Shown here in pieces: positions 1 to 6,543 of a DNA stretch of 8,203 bases. The notes under the pieces were generated by a model. It saw nothing but the letters and a program-made list of their open reading frames with translations, searched no databases and was not told the origin of the DNA. The stretch is from JBBRYB01 sp038238115. Lineage in GTDB: Bacteria > Actinomycetota > Actinomycetes > Propionibacteriales > Nocardioidaceae. Location: contig JBBRYB010000108.1 of assembly GCA_038238115.1 (NCBI GenBank), forward strand, positions 1 through 8,203, in the 5' to 3' direction. Position numbers and translations under genes: made by a program. Position 1 is the stretch's first letter. Each line of letters starts with the position of its first letter.

Positions 1-35
1 CGCCCGTCGAACCCATGCGGGTCGTCACCGCCGCC

Positions 36-2030
<1,995 letters not shown>

Positions 2031-2209
2031 TGGCTACTCCCGCGAAAAGGTTTCGATCACACGACCTGACGTCACGTTACTCCCGAACGGGGGTGCAGAC
2101 GTCGAGTCGTTACGTTCGCTTGGGGTGCCGGTGCCGGCGAAGGCGACACCAAGGCCGCCGCAGACCCGCGTGCCGGGCGCTACTGTGTGCTCGACGCCGG
2201 GAGGTGCAG
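2031..2209. promoter_or_regulatory. Divergent intergenic region between acs and the zinc-ribbon ORF
   Basis: This 179-base gap should hold the promoter for acs (leftward) and one for the small plus-strand ORF. It contains a perfect 8-base palindrome TGACGTCA at 2067-2074. A possible leftward -10 box TAACGT lies at 2074-2079 (minus strand), but I see no good -35 partner. A rightward TACTGT at 2181-2186 resembles a -10 box but also lacks a clear -35. The region is assigned from gene orientation. The individual boxes are guesses. Confidence 0.35.
2199..2205 (+). promoter_or_regulatory. Ribosome binding site deciding the zinc-ribbon start
   Basis: GGGAGGT lies just upstream of the ATG at 2210, with five bases between GGAGG and the ATG. 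It favours this internal start over the in-frame ATG at 2030, whose extra 60 residues are arginine-rich and look non-coding. Confidence 0.55.
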
Positions 2210-2494
2210 ATGTCCGGAGAACCGGTTGGTGGCCATCACCAGGCAACGCCGATCCGCCGCGGCACAGCCCCGGCCGGGCGCCGGAGGGCTGTCGCAGGGA
2301 GCCCGCTTACGGACGACGACGGTGGCGAGCTCGGATCGACCCTGCCCACGGACCGCCGAACCGACCCCGGCTCCGCGGATGCCGGCGGCGACCCGGTCTG
2401 TCTGCTGAGCCGGGTGTGCCCTGAATGTGGGCGGCTGGCTGAGGCAGATGCTCCTGAGCGTTGCCTCGAGTGCGGCGCTGCTATGTGGGACTGA
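2210..2494 (+). CDS. Small C-terminal zinc-ribbon protein, function unknown
   Basis: This is a predicted 94-residue protein of no family I recognise. The first 60 residues are polar, Gly/Arg/Asp-rich and probably disordered. The C-terminus carries two CxxC knuckles, CPEC (70-73) and CLEC (85-88), spaced 11 residues apart, as in rubredoxin-like or zinc-ribbon metal sites, with one further Cys at 64. The protein ends six residues after the last Cys. Support for it as a gene is the strong GGGAGGT site before the ATG and the well-formed zinc ribbon. Against it is the composition of the N-terminal half, which could be non-coding. The gene converges on the esterase with only 8 bases between their stop codons. 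No PHA-related role can be read from the sequence. Confidence 0.5.
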   Translation: MSGEPVGGHHQATPIRRGTAPAGRRRAVAGSPLTDDDGGELGSTLPTDRRTDPGSADAGGDPVCLLSRVCPECGRLAEADAPERCLECGAAMWD

Positions 2495-2502
2495 CGCGGG
2501 CA

Positions 2503-3627
2503 TCACCCGTGGCACTCCGCGAAGAAGCGCGCCATCTCGGCGGACGCGTCGGGCCCGAGCCGGTCGGTGTACGACCCTCCGGGCCCGCCGCCGGACCAGG
2601 CGTGACCGCCGCCGTGGACAACCCACTGCTCCGTCGGGGCGCAGCCTGCATGTGTTGGGTACACCAGCCGCGTGTAGGCCCGGCAACCTTGCACCTGCAT
2701 ACGGTGCACCTTCGATACACCGGACAAGGCGCCTCCTGCTGTGACCGATCGCCACTGCTGCACCAGGCGGCCCGCGTTCACCTGGTCGACAGTCTGATCC
2801 CGGTCGCCGTGGAAGACGATGAGCGGAAGGGCGTCACCTGGTAGCCGAACGTCTCGAGACGGCCCCTTCTTCATCACCGACAAGGCGGAACTCACGTCGT
2901 GTGCCGCCGCATAGGCCAGACCGGAGTGCACGCCGACGGCGGCGTACAGATCGGGGTACGTCGCCGCCATGACCGCAGCCATGGCTCCGCCCGCCGAGAA
3001 GCCGGCCACATAGATCTTGTCGGCGTCAACGGCGTAAGCCCGGAGAATGTCGCGCGTAATTCCGGCGATCAGAGCGGGCTCCCCGCCTCCTCGACGCTGA
3101 TGTGCGGGCTGGAACCAGTTCCAGTACTTCATGTGGTTCGCCGCGACCGACTGTTCCGGATATGCCACGAGGAAGGACTCCCGCTCGGCCCGCGTGTTCA
3201 TGCGGGTGCCTGCCGCGAAGTCGTGCGCATCCTGAGTGCCCCCGTGCAGCATGACGACCAACGGCAGGGGTGCTCCGGCGTAGTGGGAGGGCACGTAGAG
3301 CTTGTACAGTCGCTCGCCGTCCGCGCTGGCATGGGAAGCGTCGAGGAATTGCCCCGACGACGCGGGGGGAGGATCCTCATGGGGCCCGTCGGTGCGCAGT
3401 GTTCCGGGGCGCCGCAGCTTTCCGAGCACTCGCCTTCGCCCCGCGCCGCCACTCGCATCGATTTCCCGAGCGAGCTGGCGCCAGCCGGCGGGGGATGCGT
3501 GGGCAGGTGTCGACGGTGCCTGATGACCGCCCAGCGTCCGCTGGAGGAGGGCGGTGGCCTCAGTCAGTCGCCCCGCCTGGGTCAGCCGGGTTGCCTCCGC
3601 GATCCGCATTTGCTGGTCGTCGTTCAT
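2503..3627 (-). CDS. PHB depolymerase family esterase, probably intracellular
   Basis: This alpha/beta-hydrolase is related to PHB depolymerases and feruloyl or acetylxylan esterases of the LpqC type. It would hydrolyse 3-hydroxybutyrate polymer or oligomers. The 374-residue protein shows an oxyanion-hole strand MLHGG (126-130), the lipase box GFSAG with nucleophile Ser211, HGDRDQTV with probable acid Asp277, and HGGGHAW with catalytic His342. Residues 1-34 form a short helical head (RLTQAGRLTEATALLQ), followed by a Pro/Gly/Arg-rich linker to about residue 95. No signal peptide or lipobox is visible, which points to a cytosolic, granule-facing enzyme, unlike secreted depolymerases. GGGAG sits just before the ATG, with a further AGGAG upstream. 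It lies 63 bases downstream of the ribbon-helix-helix gene in the same direction, so co-transcription is likely. True substrate specificity (polymer, oligomer or another ester) cannot be settled by sequence alone. Confidence 0.88.
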   Translation of the reverse strand: MNDDQQMRIAEATRLTQAGRLTEATALLQRTLGGHQAPSTPAHASPAGWRQLAREIDASGGAGRRRVLGKLRRPGTLRTDGPHEDPPPASSGQFLDASHASADGERLYKLYVPSHYAGAPLPLVVMLHGGTQDAHDFAAGTRMNTRAERESFLVAYPEQSVAANHMKYWNWFQPAHQRRGGGEPALIAGITRDILRAYAVDADKIYVAGFSAGGAMAAVMAATYPDLYAAVGVHSGLAYAAAHDVSSALSVMKKGPSRDVRLPGDALPLIVFHGDRDQTVDQVNAGRLVQQWRSVTAGGALSGVSKVHRMQVQGCRAYTRLVYPTHAGCAPTEQWVVHGGGHAWSGGGPGGSYTDRLGPDASAEMARFFAECHG

Positions 3628-3690
3628 CTGCTCCCACTCCTGGCATTCGGTACCGGTACATCTGTCCGTGTTAGTGGTTCGTCAGGCGCG

Positions 3691-4098
3691 TCACCGGCGG
3701 CTGCCCAGTGTGCGCTCCGCCAGCGCGGACTTCACGGCCGGACCGGCTCGGAAGGCGCCGAGCACTTCGACGGCGTCGATGGTCGCTGCCGCCAGCTCAG
3801 GCGAGACGTCGGCCGCGATGGTCGCCAGCCCGAGGACCCGTATCTGTATCTTCGAGCCCGCCGCTCGATGCCTCTCCAGCTCTGGTCGCGTCACGTGCTG
3901 GGATCCTAGGACGAGTGTCTTACGCGCCACCGTCTGGGCGAGGGCATCCGAATGGACGGCAAGCTGTCTGCGGGTGGCGGTCCGCAGGAAATCCGTCCGG
4001 TTGGCATAGAACCCCTCCTGTACCAGCAGGTCGATCCCCCCCAGGTCGACCAGTCCAACGTTGACCGTGATCTTCTCGGTTTTCTCAGCTTCCGACAT
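3691..4098 (-). CDS. Ribbon-helix-helix (CopG-like) transcriptional regulator
   Basis: This is a small DNA-binding protein of 135 residues. The N-terminus fits the ribbon-helix-helix fold: a beta strand ITVNVGLVDL (10-19), a first helix (about 20-30), a turn with the typical NRTDF (33-37), and a second helix running to about residue 46. The C-terminal part (KIQIRVLGLATIA, then VSPELAAATI and FRAGPAVKSALA) is a conserved companion domain of this CopG-like group rather than the metal-binding domain of NikR. An ATG at 4104 is in frame, but GAGGGG directly abuts it. The same GAGGGG sits six bases before the ATG at 4098, so I prefer the later start. The gene precedes the esterase by 63 bases, suggesting a two-gene operon. 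An inverted repeat over its promoter (4111-4128) suggests autoregulation. That it regulates PHA turnover is an inference from position. Confidence 0.85.
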   Translation of the reverse strand: MSEAEKTEKITVNVGLVDLGGIDLLVQEGFYANRTDFLRTATRRQLAVHSDALAQTVARKTLVLGSQHVTRPELERHRAAGSKIQIRVLGLATIAADVSPELAAATIDAVEVLGAFRAGPAVKSALAERTLGSRR

Positions 4099-4110
4099 GG
4101 ACATCCCCTC

Positions 4111-4128
4111 ACCATCTCAGAGGATGGT
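4111..4128. promoter_or_regulatory. Inverted repeat, candidate operator for the ribbon-helix-helix gene
   Basis: ACCATC (4111-4116) and GATGGT (4123-4128) form perfect 6-base arms around a 6-base spacer. The right arm overlaps the predicted -10 box of the leftward promoter, and the dyad lies 12 bases upstream of the preferred start codon. Ribbon-helix-helix repressors commonly bind such short dyads over their own promoters. Confidence 0.45.
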
Positions 4129-4153
4129 AGGGGGAGTTTACGCCATCGTGCAA
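4124..4153 (-). promoter_or_regulatory. Predicted promoter of the regulator-esterase operon
   Basis: On the minus strand, TTGCAC (4148-4153) and TACCAT (4124-4129) are separated by 18 bases. This is a moderate match to a housekeeping sigma promoter. Transcription would start near 4117, leaving a leader of about 20 bases that contains the GAGGGG ribosome site. Confidence 0.4.
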
Positions 4154-4587
4154 GCGGCCATGAGGGCACCAAGTCACCGGACGAGGATTAGTCGCCGAAG
4201 CCGGCGTGTCATACCCGTTGCTTCATCGGTTCGACACCGCGTAGCCTGCGCAGCCGTGCCCCGACGAGGGTCAAACGATTGGTCTCGCCTCCCCATCGTG
4301 CGGCGGGGGGAGGGTCCCGGGCAGTCTCGCGGCGATGCTGGCCGGCGCGACCCAGAGCGCTACTAGACCACGGCCACGTTCGAGGCTGCCCCGCAGTGCA
4401 TCGGGACCGGGAGAGCGCGGATCCCGACTTCCCTCGGTGGAAGGGCCGGGTGCATCTGGCCAACCAAGTGTGGGCGGCAGCCTGCTGGTCGAGCCACGGC
4501 TGGCTCCGCGAGCTTTTCACAGCCGACTCTTCTGCCTGCGTAGGCGGTAGACCCACTCATGCCGCCCTGCAACGCCGCGACGACGAA
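4154..4587. other. Gene-poor intergenic stretch
   Basis: About 430 bases between the ribbon-helix-helix promoter and the phasin terminator contain open frames on both strands. Their translations are Arg/Pro/Ser-rich, lack recognisable motifs and show no convincing ribosome sites. I saw no tRNA: a GGTTCGA at 4228-4234 lacks a 5-base T stem. No tandem repeat, transposon end or CRISPR-like array is evident. A short CTTCC/GGAAG hairpin lies near 4429-4445. A regulatory RNA or a decayed gene is possible, but nothing shows it. Confidence 0.4.
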
Positions 4588-4618
4588 ACCGGACCAGGCG
4601 CCTTGCGCCGGGTCCGGT
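4588..4618 (-). terminator. Hairpin terminator of the small phasin gene
   Basis: Two 14-base arms (4588-4601 and 4605-4618) pair with a single A/G mismatch around a 3-base loop CTT, giving a very stable GC-rich stem. On the minus strand the stem is followed by TTTCGTCGTC, a short and imperfect T run, and it begins 20 bases after the phasin stop codon. Position and orientation fit intrinsic termination of the phasin transcript. The weak T run is common in GC-rich actinobacteria. Confidence 0.75.
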
Positions 4619-4637
4619 CTTCGCGTGAGTCGAAGGG

Positions 4638-5114
4638 TTACTTCTTGTCGTTTGCCATGAGCCGCTCGCGCAGCTCGTCGACATTGCCTGTCTTGGGCAG
4701 GCCGCGACTGGCCAGCTCGTCCTGCAGCTCGGGCTTGGTCAGCTCGTCGTACTTCTTGACGGCCTGCTCGCGAACGTCCTGCTGGGCTGACTCGACGTGC
4801 TCGCGCATGGCCTGAGTGACCGACTCGCCCTGCTCGCGAACAACGGATCCGATGGACTCCGCTTGTGTGCGGACCTTCTCAGCGGCCGCGACGCTGACGC
4901 CGACGACCTGCTTAGCGACGCCACGCTGGACCTCGAGCGTCTTCTCCCAGAAGTCGAAGACCTGGTCGATCGCTGCGTTGGCGTCGATGAACTGCAACGG
5001 GCTCCCGGACTGAGCGAATGCCTTATGCACGTTGTCTGTGAAGGCTTCCGTCACTCCCTCCCAAGTCTGCGTGGCCTGACGAATGCTGCTTGTGTACTGG
5101 TCCTGGATGGTCAT
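4638..5114 (-). CDS. Phasin-like granule protein with C-terminal SAP-like domain
   Basis: This 158-residue protein is almost entirely helical. Residues 1-60 resemble the amphipathic N-terminal region of phasins (TWEGVTEAFTDNV, FDFWEKTLEVQRGVAKQV), and residues 61-120 form a long charged helix rich in Gln, Glu and Ala (EKVRTQAES, VREQGESVTQAMREHVES). Residues 121-158 look like a SAP or Rho-N-like helix-turn-helix module: YDELTKPELQDELASRGLP followed by KTGNVDELRERLM. SAP modules usually bind DNA. The role would be to coat PHA granules and perhaps tether them to the nucleoid, as the unrelated DNA-binding phasins PhaF and PhaM do. An in-frame ATG at 5222 would add 36 residues, but that stretch is atypical and contains the promoter. 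GAGGAG six bases before the ATG at 5114 decides the start. The gene has its own strong promoter and a hairpin terminator, so it can be transcribed alone and abundantly. It could also be an HBHA-like lipid-body protein. Confidence 0.82.
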   Translation of the reverse strand: MTIQDQYTSSIRQATQTWEGVTEAFTDNVHKAFAQSGSPLQFIDANAAIDQVFDFWEKTLEVQRGVAKQVVGVSVAAAEKVRTQAESIGSVVREQGESVTQAMREHVESAQQDVREQAVKKYDELTKPELQDELASRGLPKTGNVDELRERLMANDKK

Positions 5115-5120
5115 GTGCTT

Positions 5121-5126
5121 CTCCTC
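5121..5126 (-). promoter_or_regulatory. Ribosome binding site deciding the small phasin start
   Basis: GAGGAG on the minus strand lies six bases upstream of the ATG at 5114. It rules in this start over the upstream in-frame ATG at 5222, which would lie upstream of the predicted transcription start. Confidence 0.75.
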
Positions 5127-5164
5127 GCATGGACTGCGTGTTCGATGGTGGTGCCGTGATTGAA

Positions 5165-5192
5165 ATAGTACGCGATCCGCTGAATATGTCAA
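5165..5192 (-). promoter_or_regulatory. Near-consensus housekeeping promoter of the small phasin gene
   Basis: On the minus strand, a perfect -35 box TTGACA (5187-5192) is followed after 16 bases by TACTAT (5165-5170), which matches 4 of 6 bases of TATAAT including the key TA and final T. Transcription would start near 5158, giving a leader of about 44 bases. This is the best promoter in the window and fits a highly expressed structural granule protein. Its position between the Xre stop and the phasin start gives the phasin a transcript of its own. Confidence 0.72.
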
Positions 5193-5236
5193 GCAATCCG
5201 AGGGTGTTGTGGCCGGGGTCACTCACTGCGAGGATC

Positions 5237-5255
5237 CCGACGAGTGTCACGTCGG
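5237..5255. repeat. Short hairpin after the Xre gene
   Basis: CCGACG (5237-5242) and CGTCGG (5250-5255) pair perfectly around a 7-base loop, 7 bases beyond the Xre stop codon. There is no T run on the minus strand, so it may be a weak terminator, an mRNA 3' end stabiliser or a protein-binding dyad upstream of the phasin promoter. Confidence 0.35.
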
Positions 5256-5261
5256 TCGCCG

Positions 5262-5630
5262 TCAGTCGTGGCGTTGGCGGAAGCTGCGGTACACACCGAG
5301 CAGGACCTGTTTCTCCTCCTCGGTCAGGTCTGGGTCGCCGAGGATGGCGGTCTCGGCTTCGGCGGGGGGCCGGGAGACGTGCTGCTCAGGGTCGATCAGG
5401 CCAGCCTGGGTCAGCAAGGCCTCTCCGGACAGGTTGAGCGCCCCCGCGATCGACCGCAACACCTTCAGCGACGGCTGGTGCAGTCCCCGCTCGATCTGAC
5501 TCAGGTAGGCGTTGGACACATTGCTCAGACCTGCAAGCTGGCGTAAGGAAAGGTCGGCAAGTTGTCGTTGCGCCCGAATGTAGGCGCCCAAGACGTCACG
5601 CGTCGTGCTCGCGCCGGTATCGTCACTCAT
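5262..5630 (-). CDS. Xre-family helix-turn-helix regulator
   Basis: This is a 122-residue cytoplasmic DNA-binding protein. A Cro/CI-type helix-turn-helix fills residues 14-68: LGAYIRAQRQLADLSLRQLAGLSNVS leads to the recognition helix SNAYLSQIERG (39-49). An acidic linker follows, then a short conserved C-terminal helix LTEEEKQVLLGVYRSF (102-117) that may mediate dimerisation or binding to a hydrophobic partner. AAGGAGGT lies five bases before the ATG, an ideal ribosome site. It lies between two granule-protein genes, 39 bases after the second phasin-like gene, so those two are probably co-transcribed. The actinobacterial pairing of an Xre gene with a coiled-coil lipid-body protein is known from Mycobacterium tuberculosis (Rv0474 beside hbhA), to my recollection. 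The inference is that this protein controls phasin expression, perhaps by partitioning between granule and DNA as PhaR does in proteobacteria, though it is not related to PhaR. Confidence 0.9.
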   Translation of the reverse strand: MSDDTGASTTRDVLGAYIRAQRQLADLSLRQLAGLSNVSNAYLSQIERGLHQPSLKVLRSIAGALNLSGEALLTQAGLIDPEQHVSRPPAEAETAILGDPDLTEEEKQVLLGVYRSFRQRHD

Positions 5631-5669
5631 CTGCCACCTCCTTGTCGTTGGGCGGCCGTATCATGGGGA

Positions 5670-6188
5670 TCACGCAGCGAGGTCTGCGCGGGTAGCCGCG
5701 CAACGAGCCAACCGCCGGACGCTCAGCTCTTGCTCTCGCGTCGAGACCGCGTGGACGTGGCCTCGAAGCTGGCCATAGGCGTCCATCCAGTCCTGGGTCA
5801 TCTGGAGGAGCACCTTGCTCGGCGCGGCACCCGGGTCGGCAAGCACTCCCTGGCCTGCCTCCATCTGCGTCCGCATGGTCTGGAGCTGGCCGCTGAGGGC
5901 GTCCAGCACACCCCCGACAAAGGTCTCCACCCGCTCTACGGTGTGCTGCTGGGTGGTCATGGCAGTGCTGACAACCTTCCGTGAGGCCTCGAGATTTTCG
6001 GTCAGGGCCTTGGTCGCTTCTGCCTGGCTCTTTACCGCCTGCTCCATCGCCCGCAGCGACGCGTCAACCGAGTGGAGCAGAGCAGAGTCGCTGGCTGCCT
6101 GTTCCTTGAGCGTTGCCACGACATTTTCTGACCAGCCCTGACTCATCTCGAGGGCACGCTCCTGGGCTCTGACCGCGTCGAACACCAT
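5670..6188 (-). CDS. Second phasin-like helical protein, 5' end uncertain
   Basis: From the ATG at 6188 this is a 172-residue, largely helical protein without membrane spans or a signal peptide. It begins MVFDAVRAQERALEMSQGW and continues with heptad-like Ala/Gln/Glu-rich helices (SLRAMEQAVKSQAEATKALTENLEAS), a hydrophobic stretch FVGGVLDALSGQL, and WMDAYGQL followed by a basic C-terminus (RRLARCAATRA). It resembles phasins and, loosely, PhaE-like synthase partners. I cannot choose between these. The ATG at 6188 has no good ribosome site. A perfect AGGAGG plus ATG occurs at 6247 but reads in another frame, so the true gene may be longer by about 20 residues with a one-base loss near 6228-6230. 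In-frame extension further upstream to 6644 would run into the divergent thiolase promoter and start, and is not credible. It is followed 39 bases later by the Xre gene, probably in one operon. Confidence 0.72.
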   Translation of the reverse strand: MVFDAVRAQERALEMSQGWSENVVATLKEQAASDSALLHSVDASLRAMEQAVKSQAEATKALTENLEASRKVVSTAMTTQQHTVERVETFVGGVLDALSGQLQTMRTQMEAGQGVLADPGAAPSKVLLQMTQDWMDAYGQLRGHVHAVSTREQELSVRRLARCAATRADLAA

Positions 6189-6247
6189 CGCACCGATAGA
6201 CCGGGCCCTGCTGTTGCCCGCGATGGTGGGTCCGGCTTGGTGGCCAT
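6143..6247 (-). other. Out-of-frame start with strong ribosome site (likely frameshifted phasin 5' end)
   Basis: AGGAGG (6253-6258, minus strand) lies five bases before an ATG at 6247. That frame reads MATKPDPPSRAT and stops at 6143 after 34 codons. Its codons 2-6 all end in G or C, but after GAC (6232-6230) the third positions become A-rich. From ACC at 6227 onward the phasin frame instead shows GC-ending codons (ACC ATC GCG GGC AAC AGC). The simplest reading is one G missing from the GGG run at 6228-6230 (plus strand), by mutation or read error. Restoring it would give a 192-residue protein starting MATKPDPTIAG. A genuine leader peptide is the alternative. Confidence 0.55.
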
Positions 6248-6252
6248 TCTGT

Positions 6253-6258
6253 CCTCCT
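6253..6258 (-). promoter_or_regulatory. Strong ribosome binding site upstream of the second phasin
   Basis: AGGAGG on the minus strand lies five bases before the ATG at 6247. It is the only strong site near this gene, and it serves a start codon that is out of frame with the phasin as read here. Confidence 0.65.
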
Positions 6259-6291
6259 GCGAGGTGCGGACGGTCGACGACGATGTCGGTG

Positions 6292-6297
6292 ATCCTA
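6292..6297 (-). promoter_or_regulatory. Possible -10 box of the second phasin-Xre operon
   Basis: TAGGAT on the minus strand matches the actinobacterial TANNNT pattern and would place the transcript start near 6285, about 38 bases before the ATG at 6247. No recognisable -35 box lies 16-18 bases upstream, which is common in these genomes but leaves the call weak. Confidence 0.4.
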
Positions 6298-6337
6298 TCG
6301 CGTTGCAGTTGAGCGGATGAGCGGCCGACCCGGCTCT

Positions 6338-6355
6338 CCGGTGGTCGACCATCGG
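6338..6355. repeat. 18-base near-perfect palindrome in the divergent regulatory region
   Basis: CCGGTGGTCGACCATCGG is self-complementary at 16 of 18 positions, with a perfect core TGGTCGACCA at 6342-6351. It lies about 40 bases upstream of the predicted phasin -10 box and about 190 bases upstream of the thiolase gene, outside any credible coding frame. The position suits an operator for a dimeric regulator acting on one or both divergent units. Confidence 0.4.
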
Positions 6356-6534
6356 TGGCCATTGCGTTGTGAAAGCCTGCGCCGCCATTGCGCGAGATGA
6401 GTGTTTGTACGAGGCTGGGCACCAGGTCGTACCTACGGCACGCCGTACTCTCTTGTCGTCGGTTTTGGTGGTCGTCGGTGGCTGAGCGTACGGGCCGGAG
6501 AGCAACCAGGTTCGTCCGCTGCCCATCCGCCTTC
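6356..6534 (+). promoter_or_regulatory. Region expected to hold the thiolase-reductase promoter
   Basis: The plus-strand pair phaA-phaB must be transcribed from this 179-base stretch or further upstream. TACTCT lies at about 6445-6450 and TTGTAC at about 6415-6420, but no pair of boxes has both good sequence and normal spacing. No terminator or open reading frame of credible composition is visible. The region is assigned by gene orientation only. Confidence 0.35.
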
Positions 6535-6540
6535 GGAGGT
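6535..6540 (+). promoter_or_regulatory. Ribosome binding site deciding the thiolase start
   Basis: GGAGGT lies three to four bases before the ATG at 6544. It fixes the start of the thiolase there rather than at the in-frame ATG at 6388, whose extra 52 residues do not match thiolases. Confidence 0.8.
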
Positions 6541-6543
6541 TTC

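Noticed and set aside
1..35. ACCC/GGGT mini-hairpin as an acs terminator
   Set aside because: The stem is four bases with no T run. Any real terminator lies beyond the left edge.
2180..2755. A 191-codon minus-strand frame covering the zinc-ribbon gene and the end of the esterase
   Set aside because: It overlaps the esterase in another frame and has an arginine-rich, shadow-like composition.
2899..3909. A 336-codon plus-strand open frame opposite the esterase and regulator
   Set aside because: It spans two well-supported minus-strand genes, and its translation is Arg/Gly/Val-rich without any recognisable domain.
4228..4240. GGTTCGA resembling the T arm of a tRNA
   Set aside because: Only three stem pairs form, and no acceptor stem or anticodon arm is present at the proper distance.
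4279..4815. A 178-codon plus-strand frame across the gene-poor gap
   Set aside because: Its second half is antisense to the phasin, it runs through the terminator hairpin and it has no ribosome site or motif.
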